NCBI RefSeq assembly: GCF_036032445.1
Contig: NZ_CP107932.1
Coordinates: 932,501 to 996,500 of the forward strand
Length of the DNA stretch: 64,000 nt
Direction of reading: 5' to 3'
From: Nocardia sp. NBC_00416
GTDB lineage: Bacteria > Actinomycetota > Actinomycetes > Mycobacteriales > Mycobacteriaceae
Shown here: piece by piece, positions 1 to 8,426 of the stretch
Layout: each line of letters opens with the position of its first letter
Position numbering within the stretch: position 1 is the stretch's first letter
Notes under the pieces: generated by a model
The model's database searches: none
The model's input: the letters and a program-made list of their open reading frames with translations, nothing else
Told to the model about the DNA's origin: nothing
Program-made: the position numbers and the translations under genes

Positions 1-212
1 ACTTTCCAGAGTTCCCCACGCCGTACACCGTCGGAGCGGTGCAGATCGACGAAGGTCCGATTCTGTACGCCAACATCATCGGGGTCGCGCCGAAGCAGAA
101 CCTGTACCACGGAATGCCGATGACCGTCACCTATGAGCCCACCGCGTCGGCCGGGCGCGAATGGACCATTTTCCAGTGGCGGCCGACGTCCTCCGTAGAG
201 ACCGAACCATGA
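1..212 (+). CDS. DUF35/OB-fold protein, C-terminal fragment
   Basis: The reading frame is open from the window edge (codons in register from base 3) to TGA at 210-212. It encodes about 69 residues with the pattern YTVGAVQIDEGP, then YANIIGV and GMPMTVTYE. That is the OB-fold C-terminal half of DUF35 proteins, which usually carry an N-terminal zinc ribbon and partner thiolases or lipid-transfer-type thiolases in acyl-CoA catabolism. The N-terminus and any partner thiolase lie outside the window. The next gene starts 27 bases downstream, so this is probably the same operon. The family call rests on the motif pattern only. Confidence 0.7.
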   Translation, partial: FPEFPTPYTVGAVQIDEGPILYANIIGVAPKQNLYHGMPMTVTYEPTASAGREWTIFQWRPTSSVETEP

Positions 213-238
213 ACACAGAACAGAAAGGGGCACACGTA

Positions 239-1054
239 ATGACAATCGATCAGAGCGTTGCCAACAACGTGGCCGAACCCTCGCTCCGCGGACGCGATTT
301 CAGCGTCCGGGACAGGGTGGTAATCGTCACCGGCGGCGGACAGGGCATCGGCCGCGAATACGCCCGGCAACTCGCCGCGGCGGGGGCGATACCGATCATC
401 GCCGAACTCGATGCGGAATCGGGACCGAGTGTCGTCGCCGAAATCGAGTCGGCCGGCGGACGGGCACAAGCTGTCCAGGTGGACATCTCGGATCCCGGAG
501 ATGTGGAGAGGCTGATCGAGACCACCGTCGCGGAGTTCGGGCGAGTGGACGGACTCGTCAACAATGCGGCGATCTTCTCGAGTCTCGATATGAAGCCCTT
601 CGAAGAGATTCCGCTCGCCGAATGGCGGCGAGTTCTCGAGGTGAACGTCACCGGGGCCTTCTTGTGTGCCCGTGCGGTGTCCAAGCATATGCGCAGCGCG
701 GGCTGGGGCCGGATCATCAATATCGGGTCGGGGGCCGTACCGCTGGGCGTGCCGAACTACCTGCACTACGTCACGTCGAAGTCTGCCATGGTCGGCATGA
801 CCTATTCGCTGGCCAAGGAGCTCGGAACGTCGGGTATCACCGTCAACCTGGTGCAACCCGGCGGCACCTTCCATGAAGTTCCACGCAAGACCCTGTCCGA
901 AGAAGCCAAGGCACGCCAGATCGCGGCCCAATGCATCGGCCGCGGCGAGGTCCCGGCCGACCTGTCCGGACTTGTTCTTTTCCTGTGCAGTCCCGCGGCC
1001 GAATTCATCACCGGGCAGACACTCGTCTGCGACGGCGGCCTCACACACGGCTGA
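239..1054 (+). CDS. SDR-family NAD(P)-dependent oxidoreductase
   Basis: A classical short-chain dehydrogenase of 271 residues. The cofactor motif TGGGQGIG is at residues 31-38, an NNAA motif follows, and the catalytic pair is Tyr177 and Lys181 (YxxxK). The ATG at 239 was chosen over upstream starts at 161 and 209 because AAAGGGG lies eight bases before it and the sequence matches family N-termini. It sits between the DUF35 tail and the aldehyde dehydrogenase. In CoA-ester pathways such enzymes oxidise a hydroxyacyl-CoA or an alcohol. With the BadI-like gene nearby, a BadH-like role (2-hydroxycyclohexanecarboxyl-CoA dehydrogenase) is possible but is inference only. Confidence 0.9.
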   Translation: MTIDQSVANNVAEPSLRGRDFSVRDRVVIVTGGGQGIGREYARQLAAAGAIPIIAELDAESGPSVVAEIESAGGRAQAVQVDISDPGDVERLIETTVAEFGRVDGLVNNAAIFSSLDMKPFEEIPLAEWRRVLEVNVTGAFLCARAVSKHMRSAGWGRIINIGSGAVPLGVPNYLHYVTSKSAMVGMTYSLAKELGTSGITVNLVQPGGTFHEVPRKTLSEEAKARQIAAQCIGRGEVPADLSGLVLFLCSPAAEFITGQTLVCDGGLTHG

Positions 1055-1092
1055 TCCAGCATCCAGAAGAACCCACGATTGGAGATATATCC

Positions 1093-2550
1093 GTGACCAC
1101 TATCGCGGCCCCTCGATTCACACTCACGATCGCCGGCAATGGGGTTCCCTCCCACACCGGTGAAACCTTCACCCGGATCAGTCCTTTCGACGGCACCGTG
1201 GTGGGGGAGTACGCCAATGCGGACGCGGTCGACGCGGAGAGCGCGATCGACGCCGCCCGAGTCGCGTTCGACAGCGGTGCTTGGCCGACCACCCCGGCAC
1301 GCACCCGGTATGACGTCCTGACCGCGATCGCTCGCCTCATCAGGGAGAACAAAGACGAGTTCGCTGAGCGAATGGTGTCCGAATCCGGGAAACCGCTCTC
1401 GACCGCGCTCGGTGAAATCGGCGGCGCCGCTAATACCTTCGAGTACTACGCGGGCGCGGCACTGGCCAGTGAGGGCTCGGCGATCTCCGAACGTCGCCCG
1501 AATGCACTGGGTCTGGTTCTCCGGGAGCCGGTCGGTGTCGCGGCGTTCATCCCGGCATGGAACTTTCCCCTGCTCGGGGTGGTGAACAAGCTGGCGCCCG
1601 CGCTGGCGGCGGGATGCACCGTTGTCGTCAAACCCTCGCATATGTGCTCTGGTCCGACCGTCCTGCTGGCGAAGTACCTCGCCGATGCCGGGCTCCCGGC
1701 CGGTGTCTTCAACGTGGTGACCTCCGACCGTGATCGCGGAGCGGTGGTGGGGCAGGTGCTCGCCGCGTCGACAAAGGTGGACAAGGTCGCCTTCACCGGC
1801 TCGACCAGCAGCGGACAAGCGGTCATGCGTGCGGCAGCCGAGAACACCAAACGGGTCTCACTCGAGCTCGGCGGCAAGTCGGCCAACATCGTCTTCGCCG
1901 ATGCGGATCTCGAAAAAGCGGCCGCGACAGCGGTCGCGGCCTTCTGCTACAACAGCGGCCAGCAGTGTTCGGCGGGCAGTCGCCTGCTCGTGCAGCGAAG
2001 CATCTACACCGAGTTCCTGGACATGGTCGTGTCCCGGGTGGACGACCAAGTGGTCGGAGATCCGTCCGAGCCCGCGACCACCATGGGCCCGCTCATCAGT
2101 CCCGAGCAGTTCGCTCGGGTCACCGAGTACATCGCGATCGGGAGTCGAGAGGGCCGGCGTGCGACCGGTGAGAGCGACGCGAACCCGGCGAACAATCTGC
2201 TGCGGCCGACGATCTTCGAAGTAGCGAACTCGACTCGATTGGCCCAGGAGGAGGTGTTCGGCCCTGTCCTCGCGGTGATCCCGTTCGAAGACGAGGCCGA
2301 TGCGATCCGCATCGCCAACGACACCAGGTACGGTCTCGCCGGCGGCGTGTGGACGACCGATATCAACCGTGCGTTCCGGGTGATCAAAGCGATCCGGACC
2401 GGCAAGATGTTCGTGAACTGCTACAACTCGTCCGGTCTGGACGATATGCCGCACGGCGGATACAAGGACAGCGGATTCGGCCGCGAGTTCGGCGAGGCCG
2501 GACTCGAGGAGTTCCTCGAACTGAAGACCGTTCAGGTGCTTCTCTCGTGA
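1093..2550 (+). CDS. NAD(P)-dependent aldehyde dehydrogenase
   Basis: A full-length aldehyde dehydrogenase of 485 residues. The general-base Glu258 is in ELGGKS and the nucleophilic Cys292 is in NSGQQCSAGSR. The FGPV element and the C-terminal oligomerisation strand are also present. GTG at 1093 is preferred because TTGGAGAT lies just upstream and the family begins close to this point; the frame is open further upstream but reads as noise. The enzyme would oxidise an aldehyde to the acid, which the acyl-CoA synthetase encoded 32 bases downstream could then activate. The substrate cannot be read from the sequence. Confidence 0.93.
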   Translation: MTTIAAPRFTLTIAGNGVPSHTGETFTRISPFDGTVVGEYANADAVDAESAIDAARVAFDSGAWPTTPARTRYDVLTAIARLIRENKDEFAERMVSESGKPLSTALGEIGGAANTFEYYAGAALASEGSAISERRPNALGLVLREPVGVAAFIPAWNFPLLGVVNKLAPALAAGCTVVVKPSHMCSGPTVLLAKYLADAGLPAGVFNVVTSDRDRGAVVGQVLAASTKVDKVAFTGSTSSGQAVMRAAAENTKRVSLELGGKSANIVFADADLEKAAATAVAAFCYNSGQQCSAGSRLLVQRSIYTEFLDMVVSRVDDQVVGDPSEPATTMGPLISPEQFARVTEYIAIGSREGRRATGESDANPANNLLRPTIFEVANSTRLAQEEVFGPVLAVIPFEDEADAIRIANDTRYGLAGGVWTTDINRAFRVIKAIRTGKMFVNCYNSSGLDDMPHGGYKDSGFGREFGEAGLEEFLELKTVQVLLS

Positions 2551-2581
2551 TCGGCGCGCAACCGGTGATTCGGCGGCCGTC

Positions 2582-4144
2582 GTGAGTATCGCGCGGTGGC
2601 TCGCGAGCAGCGCCGCCCGGACTCCCGCTGCTCCGGCGCTGTACCGGGGCGATCAGCTCTTCGCCGACTACGAGGATTTCGCGCTCCGTGTCGCCTCGGC
2701 CGCCGGTCGACTCCGGGACCGCGGAGTCGGACCCGGCGACAGAGTCGCGCTGTACCTGCGCAACGACATCGAATACGTCATCGCCATGTGGAGTGTGTGG
2801 TGGGTGGGCGCCGCTGTCGTACCGCTGAACGCGAAGCTCCATTACGGCGAGGTCGTGGCAGTTCTGGAGGACGCGGAGCCCGCCGCACTCCTGACCGACG
2901 ATCGGGGCGCATCGCTGTTCACGGAGGCTGTCGGCTCGATGGCGCACCGCGACAGCCGGGTGCGCTGTCCGATCGTCGATGTGTACGGCGGATTCGTGGA
3001 TATCGACCCGACATCGGGGACCGGGGGGCCGGCCGACCGGCGCGACGACGACCTGGCATGGCTCTTCTACACGTCCGGGACGACGGGCACCCCGAAGGGG
3101 GTGATGCTCGATCACTCCCATCTGGTGGCGATGTCGATGAACTACATGACCGACGTCGATCACGTCGACAGTGCGGACACCGCCGTGTACGCCGCCCCGC
3201 TGTCCCACGGGGCGGGGCTGTACTGCCCCGTCCACGTCCGGCGGGGCGCCCGGCACTGCGTTCCCGCCTCGCGGGGATTCGACGCGGGTGAGATTCTCGA
3301 CCTCGCCCGCGAGCTGGGTTCGGTCAGCTTCTTCGCCGCTCCGACAATGGTGCGGCGGCTGACCGCCGAAGCTCGTCGCTATCCGGACCGGGACCCGGCG
3401 GCGGGAATCAAGACCATCGTCTACGGCGGGGGCCCGATGTACCTGGCGGATATCGAGGCGGCGATGGCCGTGTTCGGCAACCGGTTCGTACAGATCTACG
3501 GCCAGGGCGAATCGCCGATGACGATCACGACACTGTCGCGTGCGGACCACCTGGCCGACAGCGGTGGCGACAAGCTGACGACTGTGGGTTCGGCGAGCTC
3601 CGCTGTCGATGTTCGTGTCGTCGATGAACTCGGCGCACCGCAACCGACGGGCACGGTCGGTGAGATCGTCGTAGCCGGAGCGACAGTGATGCGCGGGTAC
3701 TGGCGAAACGACGAGGCCACAACGAACGCGGTGCGGGGCGGCTGGCTCCGGACCGGAGACCGGGGCTATTTCGATGGGGCCGGCTACCTCACACTGGCGG
3801 GCCGCTCGAAAGAAGTGATCGTCTCCGGTGGCACCAACATCTACCCGCGTGAGGTGGAGGACGTACTCGTCGCTCACCCGGGCGTGGCCGAGGCGGCCGT
3901 CATCGGCATCGAGGATCGTGAATGGGGCGAGCGAGTAGCAGCGTTGGTCGTCCTCGAGCTCGGTGCGCTCGTCGATGCCGCCGACCTCGACAGCCACTGT
4001 GTCGGCAGCCTCGCCCGATTCAAGCGTCCCAGGCGCTACCTCTTCGTCGATGACCTCCCGAAGAACGCCTACGGCAAGGTCGCGCGCCTGGAGCTCCCGG
4101 AGATCTTCCGCTCTGCGGTACAAGCGGCCATCGCGGACGTTTGA
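2582..4144 (+). CDS. AMP-dependent acyl-CoA synthetase/ligase
   Basis: An ANL-superfamily enzyme of 520 residues. The P-loop YTSGTTGTPKG begins at Tyr163, the TGDRGYFD-type hinge region is present, and the catalytic Lys499 is in PKNAYGKVAR. It would adenylate a carboxylic acid and transfer it to CoA in the cytoplasm. GTG at 2582 is the only good start close to the preceding stop. The stretch around 455-520 is shorter and more acidic than in fatty-acyl ligases, so a medium-chain or cyclic acid is plausible. It is the activation step of this operon, placed between the aldehyde dehydrogenase and the BadI-like hydrolase. Confidence 0.9.
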   Translation: MSIARWLASSAARTPAAPALYRGDQLFADYEDFALRVASAAGRLRDRGVGPGDRVALYLRNDIEYVIAMWSVWWVGAAVVPLNAKLHYGEVVAVLEDAEPAALLTDDRGASLFTEAVGSMAHRDSRVRCPIVDVYGGFVDIDPTSGTGGPADRRDDDLAWLFYTSGTTGTPKGVMLDHSHLVAMSMNYMTDVDHVDSADTAVYAAPLSHGAGLYCPVHVRRGARHCVPASRGFDAGEILDLARELGSVSFFAAPTMVRRLTAEARRYPDRDPAAGIKTIVYGGGPMYLADIEAAMAVFGNRFVQIYGQGESPMTITTLSRADHLADSGGDKLTTVGSASSAVDVRVVDELGAPQPTGTVGEIVVAGATVMRGYWRNDEATTNAVRGGWLRTGDRGYFDGAGYLTLAGRSKEVIVSGGTNIYPREVEDVLVAHPGVAEAAVIGIEDREWGERVAALVVLELGALVDAADLDSHCVGSLARFKRPRRYLFVDDLPKNAYGKVARLELPEIFRSAVQAAIADV

Positions 4145-4168
4145 CACAACTATCACGAAGGAGCAGTC

Positions 4169-4957
4169 ATGATTTATGAGGACATCCTCTACAGCGAGGA
4201 CGATCACGTCGCCACGATCACGTTCAATCGCCCGCAGCGGCTCAATGCTTTTCGTGGGCAGACGTATGCCGAGGTCGCCGATGCGACGCTGCGTGCGGGA
4301 TGGAATCGCGATATCGGTGTCATCGTGTTGACCGGGGCCGGCAACAGGGCTTTCGGAGTCGGCGGCGACAAGTACGAGAAGAAGTCCGATCGCGTCGGAT
4401 CGGGACGCGGAATCCTCGGGGTGGCGGTCGAGGATCTGCAATCGGCCATTCGCGACGTTCCCAAACCTGTCATCGCCAAGGTTCGGGGCTATTCGATCGG
4501 CAGCAGCAACGTACTGGTGACGCTCTGCGACCTTGCAATCGCGTCCGACAATGCGATCTTCGGTCAAGCGGGACCGAAAATGGGTTCGGTAGACCCTGGC
4601 TGGGGCACTGCCCTGCTGGCGAGAGTCGTAGGGGAGAAGAAGGCCAGGGAGATGTGGTACCTCTGCCGCCAGTATTCGGCCGAGGAGGCACTCGCGATGG
4701 GGTTGGTCAACGCTGTGGTCCCCGACGCCCAGCTCGACGAGGTGGTCGCCACCTGGTGCGAAGAAATCCTGGCGAAGAGCCCCACCGCGCTCGCCATCGC
4801 CAAGAGATCCTTCAATGCGGACTCCGAGCAGATCCGCGGCATCGGGAACCTCGCGTTCCAGGCCCTGGCCCTCTACTTCGGCTCCGAGGAATCCAAGGAG
4901 GGCGGAAACGCTTTGCGGGAGGGGCGTACGCCCGACTTCCGGAAATTCTCGGCGTGA
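4169..4957 (+). CDS. Crotonase, BadI/MenB-like (ring-opening hydrolase candidate)
   Basis: A crotonase-fold protein of 262 residues. The core GPKMGSVDPG (Asp142), followed by VVGEKKAREMW and the C-terminal RTPDFRKF, resembles 2-ketocyclohexanecarboxyl-CoA hydrolase (BadI) more than generic enoyl-CoA hydratases. MenB (dihydroxynaphthoyl-CoA synthase) is the closest alternative, but there is no menaquinone gene nearby. BadI-type enzymes hydrolytically open a beta-keto ring of a CoA ester to give a dicarboxylic acyl-CoA. The usual FCTGGD oxyanion stretch reads FGVGGD here. GAAGGAG lies just upstream of the ATG. The comparison is from memory of the families, so the specific reaction is inferred. 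Confidence 0.75.
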   Translation: MIYEDILYSEDDHVATITFNRPQRLNAFRGQTYAEVADATLRAGWNRDIGVIVLTGAGNRAFGVGGDKYEKKSDRVGSGRGILGVAVEDLQSAIRDVPKPVIAKVRGYSIGSSNVLVTLCDLAIASDNAIFGQAGPKMGSVDPGWGTALLARVVGEKKAREMWYLCRQYSAEEALAMGLVNAVVPDAQLDEVVATWCEEILAKSPTALAIAKRSFNADSEQIRGIGNLAFQALALYFGSEESKEGGNALREGRTPDFRKFSA

Positions 4958-6090
4958 CGACCGGAGCCCGCGGTCATATGACCGTGTCGATACTGGACAA
5001 CGATCACGTGTTGAATTTGGTCGCCGCGATCCTCGAAGGACCGGCAACCGAGACGGAATCGACCCTGCGTGCGTTCTTCGCTCCGGAGCAGGTCGAGGTC
5101 GACGACCTGTATCGGCTCGGGTCCGGGCTGGGGCCGGCGCGCGTCATCGGTCCCCCGTCCGGATACGGGTCGATCGGCACCGGGTCGGAAGAAACGACGG
5201 CCATCGTGATGCGCCGCGGGCGACTGTCCACCGCGGATCTCGCGGCGATGCCGCACCTGAAACTGATCCAGCGGCTGGGCAGCGGCCGTGACATCGTCGA
5301 CCTCGAGGCCGCGGCAGCCAGAGGTATCGAGGTGGTGTTCGTGCCGCGTCCCAGCCTCGATTGGACGGCCGAACACGCAATCCTGCTGATGCTGGCGCTG
5401 AGGAAGAATCTGATCCTCGGCGATCGGATAGTGCGCCGTGGCGAACTCGGTGTGCGTTCGACCGTGCCGGCTCGCCGCGGCGACAATATCGCCGCGCCTA
5501 CCGAGGCGGCGTACAACTGGGCGGGGATGGCCGGTCTGTCGGGGCTATCCGGCCAGACCCTCGGAATCGTGGGTATGGGCGAGGTCGGGCGCCGCGTCGC
5601 GGACCGTGCCCGCGCGTTCGGAATGACGGTCATCTATACGAGCAGATCACCCGTCACCTCCGCCACCGGCGGAGGTGACGCGCTCCAACAAGTCGAGATG
5701 CCGGAGCTGCTGGCCAGATCCGACATCGTGAGCCTTCATGTCCCGGGAACAGCTGAGAATCGTGGTCTGGTGGACGCGGCGTTTCTGAAGTCGATGCGGT
5801 CGAATGCGCTACTCATCAATACGAGCCGGGGATCGCTGATCGATGAGGATGCACTCTATTCGGCGCTTCGGTCCGGACAGATCGCCGGCGCGGGGCTCGA
5901 TGTCCACGCCACGGAGCCTCGATCACAGCCCGATCGGTTCGCGAAACTCGAATCGACGGTCATGACCCCGCACGTCGCAGCGGGGTCCAGAACAACCGTG
6001 GTGTCCGAGATCGCAGCCATATTCGATGGCTTGCGCCGCCATGGCCGGGCACTGGCGGCGCAGACGAAAACCCGAAGGGATGATCGATGA
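4954..6090 (+). CDS. D-isomer-specific 2-hydroxyacid dehydrogenase
   Basis: About 378 residues with the NAD-binding signature GIVGMGEVGRR, the substrate-binding Arg in NTSRGSLID, a Glu in ATEPRSQ and the catalytic His in TPHVAAGS. This is the classic Arg-Glu-His set of the D-2-hydroxyacid dehydrogenase family. The GTG start at 4954 overlaps the upstream stop (GTGA), implying translational coupling. An ATG at 4978 is an alternative. The first 100 residues are divergent from familiar phosphoglycerate or formate dehydrogenases. An enzyme of this kind inside a CoA-thioester operon is unusual. It may reduce or oxidise a 2-oxo/2-hydroxy acid released in the pathway. Confidence 0.85.
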   Translation: MTTGARGHMTVSILDNDHVLNLVAAILEGPATETESTLRAFFAPEQVEVDDLYRLGSGLGPARVIGPPSGYGSIGTGSEETTAIVMRRGRLSTADLAAMPHLKLIQRLGSGRDIVDLEAAAARGIEVVFVPRPSLDWTAEHAILLMLALRKNLILGDRIVRRGELGVRSTVPARRGDNIAAPTEAAYNWAGMAGLSGLSGQTLGIVGMGEVGRRVADRARAFGMTVIYTSRSPVTSATGGGDALQQVEMPELLARSDIVSLHVPGTAENRGLVDAAFLKSMRSNALLINTSRGSLIDEDALYSALRSGQIAGAGLDVHATEPRSQPDRFAKLESTVMTPHVAAGSRTTVVSEIAAIFDGLRRHGRALAAQTKTRRDDR

Positions 6091-7355
6091 CAGGTGAGGA
6101 AATTCGAGCGGCGGACATCGATTTCACCAGATACGTGCGACCAGGGGATACGGTCGCGTGGACGCAGGGTGCCGGCGAACCGATCGCACTGATCGAGAGG
6201 CTGCTCGGCCAGCGCCACGAGATCGGACCGTTCCGGATCCTGATCGGCGCCAGCTACAGCGGAGTCGTACGGCCGGAGCATGCCGACGTCTGTACTTTCA
6301 TCGGCTTCGGGGCGGTGGGCAGCACGAGGTCACTGGTGCAGTCCGCGGATCTGGACGTCATCCCGGTCCACCTCTCGGATGTGCCGGTGTTCCTTTCCGA
6401 CGGAACGATCCCGGTCGATGTGTTGCTCCTTCAGGTCAGCGAGGGAGCGGCCGGGGAGCCGCTGAGTCTCGGCGCGGTGAACGGCTATGTGCACGAGGCC
6501 CTCGGCCGCGCCAGAGTAGCGATCGCCGAGGTGAACGCCAACGCGCCCTGGACCCATGCGCGCGAACACATCGATCGATCGGTGTTCGACGTGGTGACGC
6601 ACTCGGATCGCGCGCTGGTCGAGTCACGGTCGGCGGAACCCTCGGCCCTCGATATGGCGATCGCCGAGAACATTGTTTCGCTCATTCCGAACGGATCCGT
6701 CCTCCAACTGGGAATCGGTGCGGTACCCACCGCTGTCGCAGCGTGTTTACGCTCGCACCAACGGCTGGGGATTCACTCCGGAGTCATCGGTGATCCGGTG
6801 GTCGACTTGATCGAGACCGGCGCGGTGGACAATTCGACGAAGACGATCGATCGCGGCATCACTGTCACCGGCGGACTGGTGGGCACCGCACCGTTGTATC
6901 GCTTCGCCCATCGCAACCCGAGTATCCGAGTCGACGCCGTCACCTACACGCATGCGCAGTCGACGCTGGCCGGCCTGGACGGATTCATCGCGATCAACTC
7001 CGCGATCGAAGTGGACCTGACCGGCCAGGTCGGGTCGGAGGTCGCTGGAACGCGCTATGTCGGAACCATCGGGGGACAGGTGGACTTCGTTCGTGGGGCA
7101 CTCGCGAGCAAAGGAGGGCGGTCTGTCATCGGACTGCCGTCGAGGACACTCGGCAAAGGGTATTCCCGCATCGTCCCTCTCGTGGAATCCGGTGTCGTCA
7201 CGGTGGGACGTGCGGACGCCGATGTCGTGGTGACCGAGTTCGGCGTCGCGCACTTGCGCGGACGCGGGATACGCGGCCGCATAGAACAAATGATTTCGAT
7301 CGCCCATCCCGACGATCGGGAACGACTGGCGATGAGTGTGAGAAGCGCGGTCTGA
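6087..7355 (+). CDS. Acetyl-CoA hydrolase/transferase-family CoA-transferase
   Basis: A protein of 422 residues of the class I-type acetyl-CoA hydrolase/transferase family (Cat1 and 4-hydroxybutyrate CoA-transferase relatives). It has two related halves, a conserved NGSVLQLGIGAVP motif and the late catalytic region TVGRADADVVVTEFGVAHLRG. It starts with an ATGA overlap with the preceding gene, so it belongs to the same operon. It probably moves CoA between acetate or succinate and a pathway acid. It is the last gene of the operon and converges on the IclR gene only 14 bases away. Confidence 0.85.
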   Translation: MTGEEIRAADIDFTRYVRPGDTVAWTQGAGEPIALIERLLGQRHEIGPFRILIGASYSGVVRPEHADVCTFIGFGAVGSTRSLVQSADLDVIPVHLSDVPVFLSDGTIPVDVLLLQVSEGAAGEPLSLGAVNGYVHEALGRARVAIAEVNANAPWTHAREHIDRSVFDVVTHSDRALVESRSAEPSALDMAIAENIVSLIPNGSVLQLGIGAVPTAVAACLRSHQRLGIHSGVIGDPVVDLIETGAVDNSTKTIDRGITVTGGLVGTAPLYRFAHRNPSIRVDAVTYTHAQSTLAGLDGFIAINSAIEVDLTGQVGSEVAGTRYVGTIGGQVDFVRGALASKGGRSVIGLPSRTLGKGYSRIVPLVESGVVTVGRADADVVVTEFGVAHLRGRGIRGRIEQMISIAHPDDRERLAMSVRSAV

Positions 7356-7369
7356 AGCCGATGCGCCCG

Positions 7370-8131
7370 CTATCGCAGCATTCGCCCGATAGCGAGCGCA
7401 TTTCGACGGAGTTTGTGCGCCAGTCGCGAATCCGGGGTCAGTTGGTCACCGAGATCGACACCGGAGACGCCGAGCGAAGCGACCGGTGTGCCATCGGCAG
7501 ACTGAATCGCCGCCGCGATGCCGTCGACGCCGACAATGGCTTCGCCGTGCGAAATGCCGACGCCTCCCGACCGGCGTACTTCGTCGAGGATGGGGCGGAG
7601 TTCGTCGACGGCATCCGGTCCGACTGTCTCGACGACTTTCTGATCGCTGTAGTGCGCCAGAATACTTCGCCCGGTGGCTGTTGCGGCGAGTGGAAAGCTG
7701 TCACCTGAACTGAGGACGATGTCCAGTGGCGTGGTAGGAGTCCAGATCCGTTCGATCACCGCAGATACCGCGCCGACGGGTATGGACAGCGATACCGTCC
7801 AGGGCGAGCCCGCGATGTCATGGGACTGCATTTCGAGCATGTAGGGCAGCGCGATTCGTCGAACCCGCATCGAGTCGACGTAACTGTTGGCCAGTAACAC
7901 GGCTTCGGGACCGAGACCGTACGCACCGGACTCTTCCACGACCATTGCCGAGCGGCTGAGGGTCTTGAGGAGTCGGTGGGCGACCGTGCGGTCGATACCG
8001 GTCTGTTCACTCAAATCCAGGACTGTCCGCGTGCCGCGGTGCCCCTGCAGTGCCTGCAGCAGCATCATCGCACGATCAACGGCCTGGACCGTTGATCTGC
8101 GGGTCGAATCATCTGTGGTGTGCGTGGCCAT
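7370..8131 (-). CDS. IclR-family transcriptional regulator
   Basis: A protein of 253 residues. The N-terminal winged helix-turn-helix (about 15-75, with LSEQTGIDRTVAHRLLKTL) is followed by the IclR effector-binding domain (SGDSFPLAATATGRSILAHY and GISHGEAIVGVDGIAAAI). It runs opposite to the upstream catabolic operon and diverges from the Gfo/Idh gene. Regulators of this family typically respond to small aromatic or organic acids, so it probably controls the 0-7.4 kb operon or the divergent gene. A perfect palindrome 35 bases upstream of its start is a candidate autoregulatory site. Confidence 0.9.
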   Translation of the reverse strand: MATHTTDDSTRRSTVQAVDRAMMLLQALQGHRGTRTVLDLSEQTGIDRTVAHRLLKTLSRSAMVVEESGAYGLGPEAVLLANSYVDSMRVRRIALPYMLEMQSHDIAGSPWTVSLSIPVGAVSAVIERIWTPTTPLDIVLSSGDSFPLAATATGRSILAHYSDQKVVETVGPDAVDELRPILDEVRRSGGVGISHGEAIVGVDGIAAAIQSADGTPVASLGVSGVDLGDQLTPDSRLAHKLRRNALAIGRMLR

Positions 8132-8165
8132 TTGTCTCCCCTGTAGGCTGTATTCGGCACACTAC

Positions 8166-8180
8166 GTGCGCAGTGCGCAC
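8166..8180. promoter_or_regulatory. Palindrome GTGCGCA-G-TGCGCAC, likely IclR operator
   Basis: A perfect 15-base dyad (7-base arms around one G) in the 295-base gap between the IclR gene and the Gfo/Idh gene. It is 35 bases before the IclR start codon. Its position in a divergent promoter beside an IclR-type regulator is the only functional evidence. Confidence 0.5.
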
Positions 8181-8426
8181 ACTGTCAAACACAAAGGATT
8201 CTCGTTGCCGCTGACGGATCACAGGCATTACTCCTCCGGCTGCCTGAAACGGGGCCAGGGTCGCTCTCGGGCGATGTCGCTGCCCGGTCGCTGGAGAACT
8301 GTGTCGTTCCCCGGCTCGATCGGAGCGAGAGCCGGTCGATTCAGCGGGTCGAGCAGGCCGCCGTGGCAGTCGGCGCAACAGTATGGATCCAGCACGACCG
8401 AGAACAGCATCGAAAGGTAATACGCA

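Noticed and set aside
4384..5047. Long minus-strand open frames opposite the first operon
   Set aside because: They are antisense shadows of strongly supported enzymes with matching family motifs on the plus strand and carry no recognisable domains.
7368..7394. Inverted repeat CGCTATCG ... CGATAGCG between convergent genes
   Set aside because: The arms are only 8 bases with an 11-base loop, and most of it lies inside the IclR coding end; too weak to call a terminator.
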